A stretch of 64,000 nt of DNA from Parachlorella kessleri (lineage: Eukaryota > Chlorophyta > Trebouxiophyceae > Chlorellales > Chlorellaceae). The notes below the pieces were generated by a model. It searched no databases, was not told where the DNA came from, and worked only from the letters and a program-made list of their open reading frames with translations. A program made the translations under genes and the position numbers. Location of the stretch: the NCBI GenBank assembly GCA_001598975.1, contig BBXU01001346.1:1-64000 (forward strand), in the 5' to 3' direction. Shown piece by piece: positions 54,701-64,000 of the stretch. The stretch's first letter is position 1. Every line of letters starts with the position of its first letter.

Positions 54701-54976
54701 TGAATTTCTTGGGGACTGGGGCGCGTTGGACTCCTTCGTGCGACCATGACAAGTCTGTGTGATAGGCTTTATTCCGTTGACCTGACACATGCATCTGAGT
54801 CTTGAACTGCTGAAGCAGTAGTAGTGGCCGGGTATGAACCCGTTAAGGCGTTTCTTTTCATTTGACAGGGTGTCTACTACACTTACTATGGTGCTTTAGT
54901 GGTAGCGCTGGCGAGTGCCGTTGTGCCCAGTTTTTTGTTCATTGCTGCCCGCCATGGACGGCCATTGCTCTTGTAG
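51704..54976 (+). CDS. secretory-pathway membrane protein with His/Met-rich lumenal segment, function unknown, ~463 aa
   Basis: Exons: 51704-52300, 52731-53096, 53390-53562, 53832-53944, 54218-54252, 54869-54976. Residues 1-17 form a classic signal peptide (MLRLFLLGLVLLGTTRA). A soluble region follows, then a segment (~239-300) with runs of His and Met (HHHHPMMGMGDM, HHHNHMVMMGRGEGEEHH) that could bind copper or zinc. A transmembrane helix lies at ~352-377 and another near the C-terminus (YYGALVVALASAVVPSFLF), followed by Arg/His residues. I do not recognise the family. Two parts are uncertain. Bases 51779-51868 may be a 90-bp in-frame intron (433 aa without it). The last intron uses a weak donor at 54253; if it is retained, the protein ends at 54363 without the last helix. 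Confidence 0.65.
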
Positions 54977-55481
54977 GCAGGAGAAAGTGTAGCCAGCTTG
55001 ATGTATAGTAGATGACTTATGTTTGATGTGTGAAGTAGTTGGCCGCTAGTGTTTGTCTGCGATTCCCTCCCCATCAGTACAGGCCAGCCTGGCAGGTTTA
55101 AGCACAGGCAGTAAGAGTGTGCAACAGAGGAGCTGACGTCATATGCTGTTGGCAAATGCAGGGCATGCCGGCTGGAGCATATCCTGCATGCTGGGCTATG
55201 GGAGGGTGGCTGTGCAGGAGGGAATATGGCTTGATGTCTGGCAAGACACAGAGCATACCTGCATAGACCCCCGTCAACCCAGTATACCCGTACCTCCTTT
55301 CGGATCGCATCACGTGCCGCCCTAAATAAATATGGTGTGTCACATTTGGAGAGTGGTTTGCCTGCTGGGCCCAGGGCGCCCTGACCCTTAATCACCTCCT
55401 TCCCACATGCCTCAAAACTCAAACTGTACATTCTTTAGGCATTCTTTAGCGCTCCCGGGGTATCAGCGCCGCTGGCCTGAC
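54977..55481. other. intergenic, contains one copy of a dispersed repeat
   Basis: About 500 bp between two plus-strand genes. The repeat copy at 55248-55334 is listed separately. The open frame of the next gene extends upstream to an ATG at 55407. Confidence 0.5.
55248..55334. repeat. dispersed repeat, copy A (see 63078-63161)
   Basis: About 85 bp that aligns along its length with 63078-63161 at roughly two-thirds identity by eye. Best-kept parts are around 55258-55304. No terminal repeats or coding domain recognised. Confidence 0.5.
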
Positions 55482-56767
55482 ATGTCTTGGGAGTCTGGTG
55501 ATGACAAGAGGCTGATCCGGTTCAACCAGGGGCCCCACTTCGTCAAACTGCGTGCCAGTTTTCGAGTCAGCGACTCCTGCCGTGCCGAAGTGGGGTTCGA
55601 CAAAGCTGTTGCTCAGTCGACCTCAGGAAACAGCCGGCCTTGGGGAGCTCTGGAGTTCCAGGCAAGCCAAGTGAAAGTGAAGGAAAAAACCCTCCACCAT
55701 GGAGCGACTATCATGAAAGGGACAGGTTTGAGCAGATGCTGGATATATAGTGCAAGGTGGCATACTTGTGGGCTTCCTTTGGTCGCAGCTTGATGACTTC
55801 CCCCTTGGATCGAAGCTGGAGCTGAATAATGACTACTTTGCCCTGAACAAGAGCTTCGAGGTCAGGATGATAGGGGTGCGCATCGGAGTAGATGCGCAGG
55901 TCGGGATCACCCCACGAGGTAGGCAGCCGGTGTCCGAGGTTGTTGAGGAAGACTGGGGGTATGCCCCAGCTCTTGGCTAAACCCCACATTCCTCATCTTT
56001 CCTAGTGATGATGCGGACCTGTGCTGTTGCGTCACGTCTTGCTGCATTCGAACAAACATTGAAAGGCACCTGCAGACAGCATCGTGTTATTGCATGGTGC
56101 GAGGTATCTGCTTTGGGAGCTGTCGCATGCAAGGCAGGTTAAAGATACTATCAGCACCTGCAAAGCCACCAAGTTATTGCCCCTGTGCAGGCAAACCGCA
56201 CTTGTCTTTCGGCATCCAGAACCTGTCACTTGTGCTACTGGGTGCTGCGGTCATGTTGTATCTGAAAAAGCCCATCCATGTGTCAAGGAAGGAGACGGGG
56301 GGTTTCAGTCTGGGTCTGCCTATCACCGGCTTCAAGGGACAGACCTTTGCGCTACAGGAACGGGTGAGCCCTAATGGCAGCTGTAGCATTATACCGTAGC
56401 TTCGTGCAGGGCGCCTGTGGATTCCATGCATTTGGGGTTGCCTGCCCAGCATCAAGGTAGCTCATTGGGCGTAGTCCGGAAACAGGGCTCTATGCACTTC
56501 ATGATCTCCATCAACTCTTGCTGGCTCTGCCAGGTGTGCATAGTTTCTTGCGTCTGGCATGTCACATACCCAGGCAATGACTTCCTGCTACTGGCGTCCC
56601 TGCAGGCTCAGCTGGACTTGACCCTGCAGCGCACCCAGCGGGGCCTGGCAGTCAACTTCCATGAGCTCAGCCCAGTGCTGCGGCTGTATCATGACAAGCC
56701 AGCAACCCCTGTGATCGACAACGACACACTAGCCATTGCTGCTGCAAGTGGTGTGCGCCTGGAGTGA
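55482..56767 (+). CDS. unrecognised protein, possibly strand-rich membrane or envelope protein, 4 exons, 214 aa
   Basis: Exons: 55482-55661, 55789-55918, 56191-56363, 56606-56767, all in phase. I do not recognise the family. The sequence alternates hydrophobic and polar residues in short stretches split by Gly and Pro (for example FVKLRASFRVSD, SFEVRMIGVRIGVDAQVGIT, ALQER then QLDLTLQRTQRGLAV). That pattern suggests beta strands, perhaps a barrel. One hydrophobic stretch (LSLVLLGAAVMLYL, ~residue 115) could be a short membrane segment. The first intron has either a GC donor at 55662 or, in frame, a GT donor after 55673, adding four residues. The start is uncertain: ATG 55482 or the in-frame ATG 55407, or further exons upstream. 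TGTAA follows 155 nt after the stop. Confidence 0.6.
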
Positions 56768-56921
56768 GGAAAGGGAGTGCAGGCCGGGATGGTTGTTGGG
56801 TGAGCAGGGGAGATATCCAGCAGGAGTCTCACAGGCAGGGGCACCATATCTACAGGTGGATCTCTTCTCCGGGCGACCAAGCTACTTTGACACCACAGTG
56901 TTGTGAGCAGCACAATTTTCT

Positions 56922-56926
56922 TGTAA
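56922..56926 (+). terminator. TGTAA poly(A) signal of the 55482-56767 gene
   Basis: 155 nt after the stop codon, a typical distance. Confidence 0.55.
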
Positions 56927-57663
56927 TATTGCCGAACTGTTGAGCTGCACTCCCAGCCTTTCTACGTGCTGTGTGACAATGTTCTTTACTCTTCTGTTCC
57001 GTGTACTGCTCAAGTGGAGCCCTTGAAGGGACTGATCCGGTGAGAAGAACCGTACATCTTAGGACTTGCGGTTGCTGGCACATTTTGATCTTGTAGATAC
57101 ACCTATCAGACTGGTACACCTACTGTAACTACAAGCCATTGCATGCCTGAGGCAGGCCATGGGAAAACCATTAACGATAGGCATGCCTGCTGACTTGGGG
57201 CCCAGGAAGGACGTCAGGGGTAGCATATCTGGCACCCCTCTAAGTGGCATCTTTCTATGCGCTTGGCGTTAGACTCGGATAATGCTAAAACATCTCCAAT
57301 TCGTCTGGGCCCACTGTCAGCAGAGCTAGCCCTCGAGTGTGGCTGGCCGCCGTAGGTCGGGGCACCTGACTAGCCTGCAGGTAATCCCACCTCCCATTGC
57401 AGTTGTATTGTGTGTGCGCCACGGGTGGGCAACCCTGACATTCCCAAGGCCAGTGTGCCTTGGGTGGGTGCTCAGCATGTAGGGTTACCTGGAATGGCCT
57501 GGGGGTGCATGGGCTGTAAATTGCACATAATATTGGACCGTCTCCCCCAGGTGCTTTGCAGTGTTGCAGCTTCATCTCTTGTCTCGATAATGCCATTGTG
57601 CTTCACTCCACCAACTTATCAATCTTGCAAGAACAGCGGTAGCAGTCGCCTTACGCCGAGTAC
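56927..57663. other. intergenic upstream of LSm5
   Basis: About 740 bp with no supported coding sequence on either strand. The LSm5 promoter should be here. Confidence 0.5.
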
Positions 57664-58092
57664 ATGATCGCTCCAAAGAGGACACAGACAGCCAATCCGA
57701 GCCACCTTTTACCTTCTGAGCTCATAGACCGCTGCGTGGGATCCAAGATATGGGTCATCATGCGCGGAGACAAGGAGCTGGAGGGCACACTGCGAGGATT
57801 TGATGTGTTTGTCAACATGGTCCTGGAGGACGTGACAGAGGTGGAGAAGACGCTTGATGGAGATAAGGTAGGCGATGCTGGTGCCCCTGGCGGCACTGGA
57901 GCAAAGGTTCTCCCCATCCTCTTCATTTTGCCTTACACCTAGGTTGTTCTCCATCACACACTGTCAGTACGTCCTGCACTAAGAGTCACAACCACTTGCG
58001 TGCTGAAGGTAACGCACCTGGATCAACTACTTCTAAATGGCAACAATATAGCCGTGCTTGTACCTGGCGGTAAGCCAGAGGACGGGCAATAG
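57664..58092 (+). CDS. LSM5: Sm-like protein LSm5, 2 exons, 95 aa
   Basis: A subunit of the LSm1-7 ring (cytoplasmic mRNA decapping) and the LSm2-8 ring (U6 snRNA binding). Exons: 57664-57867 and 58009-58092. Sm1 is [20 protein letters not shown] then [20 protein letters not shown], and Sm2 is [15 protein letters not shown], both matching LSm5 in detail. Length is close to the ~90 aa usual for the family. The N-terminus is a few residues longer than in plants or animals; the motif [13 protein letters not shown] aligns with their start. It may pair functionally with CWC25 in splicing, but the two genes are separate in the window. Confidence 0.96.
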
Positions 58093-59418
58093 CTAGTGGA
58101 GGATTCACAGGTGAGAGCTTTTGGCGGTGAGGCGCGTGCATTACCGCTCTTCTTGCGTTGGTACAGTGGATTTAAGCTTGAATGATGCATTATGGAGTTG
58201 AATAGCGAGGACAGGTTGAAGCAGGGCAAGTTCTGGGGATCAAGACAGTGAGGGCGGGCTGGCGGAGAAAGGAGATTGGTATGGGCTATTAAGCAAAGGA
58301 GGTCACTTGTGACGATATGAGGGTTGGAAGTTACTGTGCATAAGAAACGTAAGGGCACTGATTTTGACAAGCGATGTGACTGCAGGATCGCTCCTCCTGA
58401 CCAAGCTACCCACGTTTGCACCAACCTGTGACCTCGTGACGATGGACACGAGTGATGCTAGCGGGAACAATACTGTTGGACCCCTGTCTCTGGAGTGAGA
58501 GCTCGTCCCTGCCCAGGCCGCTTGCGATCTTTAACCGGCGCCAGCGCACCATATGAGGAGCACGGGTGGCGCCGGTGAACTGTCAATGCAGCGCTGTGCC
58601 TGGGGCGCATGCAGCCTGTGGGCAAGGCCTTGTCCACAGTAATGGGTTTTGATGGATTCAGGAGTGTATTTGTTTAGGGTGGCAGGTAATGCGGTTCAGA
58701 GAAGAGGTACGGGAATCCTGGGCTGACAGGGTTCTATGCAGTTCTGCTTTGTGTTGACAAGGACCTTGAGAAAAAGAAACGTCCACCGGACGTGGGCTTA
58801 GTGCAATGCTGTGATCTTTGCCTAGTCCTCGGTCCGTCTGGTGCCAAGGTTAGACAGCCAACTTTGCAGGTCCATTGCCTCTTCCTCCGGCACTTCTTTA
58901 AACGGTTCCTCAGGTCCAATGCTTCCCTGGAACTGTCAAGCTTATTCGTCGAAACCTTTACAGATTAAATCAGGTTGACATCGGTCGCTACAAAGGGGGC
59001 GATCATTTGACAAGAAGCCAGACGGAGCCTGGCGAAGCGCATACACACAAAAAGTACTAGCACTAGTTGATGGGGTGCAAGCAAAGCCGGAGACCTACAA
59101 AAGCGAGAGCCTGTCATAGGCACAAAATCACAGCAGCAAGACAAAGGGACATACTCCATTATGTGGTGGCCTCTGAAGGGGAGCTTGTGACTCTGGGGGC
59201 AGCGCACGTCCGGGCAACCTAGTAACCAATCCACAACTGCATGAAACAGCCTACTCTATATGAGCCCCAGCTGAACCTCACCATCATATTAGGGTGCACC
59301 AGCCAGCAACCACTGCACCGCTTTGGCAAGCAGCCTGCATTCCTCCGCCTCAAGGGCATCAGCCCAACCACCAGGCCGCCAGCGTCGTAGAGCGCGCCGT
59401 CCCCAGCCTCAACCTTTA
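58093..59418. other. convergent intergenic region, LSm5 and CHCHD2-like gene
   Basis: 1.3 kb without a supported gene. A minus-strand TGTAA at 58958-58962 could serve the CHCHD2-like gene, 457 nt past its stop. No TGTAA for LSm5 was found near its stop. Confidence 0.45.
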
Positions 59419-60966
59419 CTAGGCGAGGTTCAGGCGGCACTGCTGCATGGCCTGGAAGTACTCCTGGCAGCGGTCCATCTCGCCGCTGTTGTAGCTCATG
59501 CAGTCGGCAAACGCCTTGGCCTGCAGCCACAGGGACACAGGAACAGTAGCTTTACCCTACCAAATCCAGGGCCAGAGGCAACGGCATAAAGAACCTAGGG
59601 AGGCACATATGCTGTTGGCCTCTTCAGCACCCAGGTCAATGCCAACTGCCTCAACGCGGCGTAGCAGGACTTACTGTTATCCAGCTGGGAAATGTATCTC
59701 CCAATCCAGGGCTGCACAGGTGAGTCTAACATAGTGACACCATTGCGCGCCCTTGCACCTACGAACTAGTTAGCTGACTGTGGCTGCTAAACACAAGGGG
59801 CACTGCAACCACTGCACATGGTCCGCCCGCCCAAATAACATAAGTGTAGCAATGCCTGGGCACACCAGTCTGTCCCATTCAATACACAGCACCCTGCACA
59901 TTGCCACTGACCCGACAAGCCACCAACCTGCTCAGAGCAAGGCGCGTTCTCCCTAACGAGCTCCTGTGCCGCAGCCGTGGCCTGGGCGGGTTCGGGGTGC
60001 CTGCTGCCCAGGACAGAATCCACCGCCCGGTGGGCAAGTGCGCTACCCGTACCTAGCGCCATGCCTGCAAGAAAACATGCTGTGACGTTCGCATGTGCCG
60101 ATTCACCTCAAAGGCGATGCAACAGTTGAGGTAAACCTGCGGTTTTAAGCATGGGAAGAAATACACCCCAACCGCGGAATGCTAAGTGCAGCTCAACACA
60201 ATCATATCAGACGTTGCGCTTTGCAAGTCGTTCATACATCCATAAAACAGCCAGCACATCTATCAGTGGGAAGGCACCGGCAAATCTGCACCCAACTCGG
60301 CTGTCAACTCCACAGGCACAATGCGACGCAGCGCACAACCTAACAATGACTTGTTCTGTTTTATATACAACCTAACCATGACTTGTTCTGTTTTATATGG
60401 CTGAGAGCATTGCCCACCTTGAGCGACCATGCCGCCTAGCCCCGAGAGCATACCACCACCGCTGCTGGGCTGCGCCGGAGGAGGAGCAGCTGCAAGCAAT
60501 ACAGTCGGGTTATGTAAGGCTTCGTATAAATAATCCAGTGCCAACCTTTGCGTCGGTGCACCTCGGTGGTGGAACCTCCCCGGGCTCTTACAGTTATTTA
60601 TACAGGCTTGAAGGCGGTGTGAACAAAGTGAACCCCACCAAACGAGGCCCCACCCACCATGGTGCTGCATAGGAGGGGGAGGGGAAGAGTGAGGAGGGGA
60701 GTGGTACTGCTGCTGCTGGTGGCTGGCAGCTGGTGCAGCCTGGCTGTGGGAGCCATGGGACTGCTGGTAGCTGCGTGGAGAAGGTGGGGCAGCAGGGGCC
60801 GCTGCAGGGCGGGGGGCAGGCGTAGCCCTTCCAGAGGAGCGCCTAGGAGAAGGAGCTGCGTGTAGCAAGGCAACGCGCGTTAAGCAGGCAGGGTTGGGCC
60901 GCAACAGTCACTCCCACCTACGACTGCGCCTTGAAACGCACGCATACCTGATCTGGCGCGAGGCAT
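59419..60966 (-). CDS. CHCHD2: CHCHD2/CHCHD10 (MIX17)-type twin CX9C mitochondrial protein, 5 exons, 175 aa
   Basis: A mitochondrial intermembrane-space protein imported and oxidised by the Mia40 pathway; animal relatives affect respiration and cristae. Exons on the minus strand: 60966-60948, 60855-60658, 60489-60418, 60064-59928, 59520-59419. It begins MPRARSAPSPRRSSGR, the Arg/Ser/Pro start typical of this family, followed by a Pro/Gln/His-rich region. A Gly-rich hydrophobic stretch (GGGMLSGLGGMVAQGMALG) comes next. The C-terminal CHCH domain has two exact CX9C motifs: the first Cys in ENAPC and the second in FADC, then one in MDRC and one in AMQQC, followed by RLNLA. It diverges from the ATP synthase epsilon gene with 322 bp between starts. 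Confidence 0.92.
60335..60398. repeat. perfect-length tandem duplication, two 32-bp units
   Basis: Units 60335-60366 and 60367-60398 differ at one base. They lie in the intron between exons 3 and 4 of the CHCHD2-like gene. The near identity implies a recent event. Confidence 0.9.
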
Positions 60967-61288
60967 GGTGTGGGAGATATAACAAGGTTGTCAAAGACTA
61001 GAGTAGGAAGGGTGTGAGGACTGGGGAAGTGTCAGCATTGGGTGATGCTAGAAACTCGTGCCAGGCTGGCGGGTCGGGGGTGTAGGGTTCATGCCTTGGA
61101 AATTTGCCCGTTTCCAGTGCAGGGACCCCTTTCCAAGCGTTGAACTAAAGGAATTCCGAGGCTGCTGGGAGCCAAGCCAGTCCGACCTGAACTTGGGAGC
61201 AGAAGCCTGAGTGTGACCATACAGCAACCCTCCAGAACCCGTGCTTGATCAGAGCCTAGGCACTTGAGGAGTGGGATTGAGGGCAACC
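60967..61288. promoter_or_regulatory. short divergent promoter region between two mitochondrial-protein genes
   Basis: 322 bp between the start codons of the CHCHD2-like (-) and ATP synthase epsilon (+) genes. Both promoters must fit here, so a shared bidirectional promoter is likely but not shown by a motif. Confidence 0.5.
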
Positions 61289-61954
61289 ATGTCCTCCTCA
61301 GCAGCTGCTTCCGCATGTAAGTCTAGCCCGATTGCGCGCCTGGGTACACCTAGCGTGCCCCTGAAGCAGCCCACCCCAGCGCGCTTGGAACGCCACTGGA
61401 TATCGGACGGACGCCAGCATTGGACGTGTGGCTGTGTGCCTGCAGACTGGAGGGTGGCAGGCATGAGCTACCTCAAGTATTCTAACCTTTGCGCGGATAT
61501 GGTGCGTGCCGCACTTAAGGATACAGCAAAGACCAAGGCCAAGGCTCGGGAGGTTATCTACTACCGGTCAGCAGTCTGGAAGAACGGCGCCCCTGAGAAG
61601 CAAGGTGGGTCGAGTTGCGGCGTTGGGCGGTCCGACGGAGGGTTGTGCCGCTTTTGGGGGACGCAGCAAGAGTGGGTAAAGGAGTGGCGAGCGAGTGTTG
61701 GCAGTGCTCTTTGTGTATCGCCAGGCGGTAGCAACTGGCTTTGTAAGACTGCCGGCTCAGCATTTCTTGGGGAGCAAGGTGTGTATGTGGAGGTGGCACT
61801 AGGTGGCTATGCAGAGGTCTGGTATTGTGAGCTTGCATGACCCTTGCTGTTTTGAACTTCTGCACCACGTCTCTTCTCGTCCTGACTCCTGTCGATGTTC
61901 TTCGCTGCAGTCATCACTGACATTACCGAAGGAACAGCAGGGAAGTTATCATGA
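61289..61954 (+). CDS. mitochondrial ATP synthase subunit epsilon, 3 exons, 76 aa
   Basis: A small subunit of the central stalk of mitochondrial F1, not homologous to the bacterial or plastid epsilon. Exons: 61289-61316, 61446-61604, 61911-61954. The protein starts MSSSAAASAYWRVAGMSYLK, matching the family pattern of Trp-Arg-x-Ala-Gly-Met-x-Tyr. It then has YSNLCADMVRAALKD and a SAVWKNGAPEK block, ending ITDITEGTAGKLS. Length matches plant homologues of about 70 aa. The first exon is only nine codons plus one base and ends at a strong GTAAGT donor. The long uninterrupted frame across 61271-61840 reads through both introns and is not the gene. Confidence 0.94.
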
Positions 61955-64000
61955 GGCACCTTGGGGCAGTGCAAGCGCAGCTAGGCAACCAAGCAGCACG
62001 GCGCCTTGATAGTGGCCCGAGTTGTTCCTCCTTGAACGGCCAGCCGTCCCTTCTATGGGCTGACGTCCATGTCGGCTAGTCAGCCAGCACTGACTTCTTT
62101 TTCTTCACTCCTGAAGTCAACACTGGCTGTGCTCCTCTCTTTAGGTCGATCAGGCGTTACTGAATCTGGGGGTTGTCATGTGACACCTGCTTTGCAGAGT
62201 ATGCATATGCGCTTGCAGCGCTCATACTTGACTTGCTCTCAGGTCGTCAAGCACAGGAGGATGTCAGACGCAGCGGGAAACTGCACATTTGTGTTTGACT
62301 GATATCTGCATGGGTATTCATGTGCAGAGGAGTACTAGTGGGTTGCGGATGGATTGAGCTGGGTGTCAGTCGTTACTGAAACCCAGCGGGGCTAACCTGA
62401 GAATTTCATAAGGAATTGCAGGGTGACCCTGCCCCAACACTAGCAGGCACCCGTACTAGTTTGAAGGGAAGGTATGAAATGGAGAGCTGACTCGGCAGTG
62501 CAAGGCGGCCAGGCATTGGCATTGGGCGCCACCTTCGGTGTTCAGTATACAAATGTAGTCAAACTCATCGACTCTCACTGGGACACACTTGGCCAGGCAG
62601 GCAAGTGGCAAGGCACACCACCTGACCAGGGGGGTTGTAAAGATCTCAAAATGGCAGCAACCCTATCAAGCTGCCCATGGGCGCTATGCTGTGGCTCGTG
62701 CCTGTGACTCACAACCCTGGACAACCCAAGTGCATCACTCCATAATCATCTAGTCACTCCATTATTGCAAAAAGTCCATGGCACATGCAGAAGTGCGGCG
62801 AGAATAATGTCAACACCCAGACCTACAGCCCAGCTCTCACTCCCCTGTTCGCACTGCCTGCCGCACATATTATAAAAGCCCACGTCCTGTGACTAAGGAC
62901 CAACAGGCGCACACTGGCCACACAACCTGCTGTGAAATGTCACTTAACAAGGCGGGGTTAGCCAACAGCCATGGCATGCCTCGCTGCCGCTGTGAGCTGG
63001 ACTGTCTGAGAATTGATACATCAGAGTTTGCATACCTAGCAAAGTTGGCGCAGTTTGCACAATATCAAATGCATGAGTATAACTGCATACAACCTTGTCA
63101 GTCCAGTACACCCATACCTCGCTCCTGATCCACAACGCCTGCCACCTTGACCAAATATGCATGACTGCTGTGCAGTGCGGCCGTTCAAGGACTTCATTTC
63201 TCTCTCTATTGACAATGCATATACGCTCGGCACTCTCTCGTGACTCCCCGCACACGACACACAAGGAGGCTTGAAGGTGCCTTTGACCCATGCCCAGCTC
63301 GTCACCAGCGGTTCGTTCTTGTGGAAACGAGATGCACCAATGGCATCACCCTGTTCATGACCCTCACAGCCAGGCCTAGCGTATGCCATGCAGAAGATAA
63401 AGCAAGGCAACCCATCTATTTGCTCTCTTTGCATTGACTGCCACCACCCACCAAATCCACCTATGCAGTTGAACTTAATGGAGAACTGCCACGGGAGACG
63501 AGCAGTGGTGAGTTAGGTAAGTCGCAACACTGCCAAGCATGAACCTGCAGCGGCACAAACGTACTATCCAAAGTAAGTATTGGGCATGAACGGTCGATGA
63601 ATCCTTTGTGGCACGTCTCTGCCACAGGCCCTGCCGTAATGCTGGCAGGACGACTGAGTCTCCCACAGACCCAGCACAACAAGAAAAGTCATAATGCCCA
63701 GGCAGGCATCAGCCCCACACTGCGGCTGGCGTGAACAGAGCACCTTGCAACACTGGCGGCCGCATGCCACCGCACCACACACCCCAAGCGTGCAAACCAG
63801 CATGCATGGGCTGATGGGTGGCTCAGGGCACCACAGGGAGGGCTTCAGCTCCCCTGCGACGCGACTGGTCCTGCCATCCCTCCCCTGGAGTGGCTTCCCC
63901 TGGTGGTGGATTCCCCAAGCGCATCCCGAGGTTCCCATCCAAATAGACCCAACTTGCCACAACCCTTTCCTAAAGACGCCCTCGCCACAGAGGACCCAAT
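61955..64000. other. right end of window, no gene recognised
   Basis: Two kilobases with open frames that mostly lack ATG or any family match. TGTAA at 62636-62640 might belong to the ATP synthase gene but is about 680 nt away. A gene running off the right edge cannot be excluded. Confidence 0.4.
63078..63161. repeat. dispersed repeat, copy B (see 55248-55334)
   Basis: Aligns with copy A in the same orientation without large gaps. Both sit in gene-free DNA. The class is unknown; a decayed retroelement segment is possible. Confidence 0.5.

Noticed and set aside
61271..61840. 189-codon frame suggesting a larger protein
   Set aside because: It reads through two introns with strong splice sites; the spliced 76-aa product matches ATP synthase epsilon end to end.
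63564..63962. 132-codon minus-strand frame at the right edge
   Set aside because: It opens on TTG, is Cys/Gly-rich as expected of non-coding GC-rich sequence, and shows no family.

Overview
The window is nuclear DNA of a green alga (core Chlorophyta; Trebouxiophyceae or Chlorophyceae fit, but the class cannot be fixed from this sequence). The evidence is: intron-dense genes with short exons and acceptors that are nearly all TGCAG or CGCAG; TGTAA as the apparent polyadenylation signal after several genes; plant-type proteins (a nucleus-encoded chloroplast ribosomal protein L11, a DUF1499 protein with plastid and thylakoid targeting signals, a PTEN-like class II formin, a SAWADEE domain); and no bacterial operon structure, CRISPR array or recognisable transposase. 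I rebuilt thirteen gene models by joining exons by hand. Every model closes in frame across all its introns (about 118 introns in all).

Layout. 70-1107 (+): decayed kinesin-14 stalk fragment. 2128-17454 (+): 39-exon chromatin remodeller with a SAWADEE domain, PHD-type zinc fingers, two chromodomains and a SNF2 ATPase. 19192-24721 (+): intact C-terminal-motor kinesin-14. 25158-26804 (-): DUF1499 thylakoid-lumen-type protein. 27213-35412 (+): formin with PTEN-like, FH1 and FH2 regions. 36682-40196 (-): type II membrane glycosyltransferase-like protein. 41036-42750 (+): plastid ribosomal protein L11. 43193-45897 (-): METTL4-type MT-A70 methyltransferase. 46596-51001 (-): splicing factor CWC25. 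51704-54976 (+): secretory-pathway membrane protein with a His/Met-rich segment, function unknown. 55482-56767 (+): small orphan protein. 57664-58092 (+): LSm5. 59419-60966 (-): CHCHD2-type twin CX9C mitochondrial protein. 61289-61954 (+): mitochondrial ATP synthase epsilon subunit. 61955-64000: no gene recognised.

The genes do not form one pathway. Themes do recur: chromatin and nucleic-acid methylation (SAWADEE-CHD protein, METTL4), splicing (CWC25, LSm5), cytoskeleton (kinesin-14, formin), plastid (L11, DUF1499) and mitochondrion (CHCHD2-like, ATP synthase epsilon). Four gene pairs diverge from short intergenic gaps. The tightest gap, 322 bp, separates the two mitochondrial genes. Several convergent pairs have poly(A) signals close to or past each other. 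The most unusual element is the SAWADEE-PHD-chromo-SNF2 fusion, which joins in one chain a histone reader and a remodeller that land plants use as separate partners. Also notable are a kinesin-14 pseudogene lying upstream of the remodeller, a clear excess of GC-AG introns, and two near-perfect intronic hairpins.
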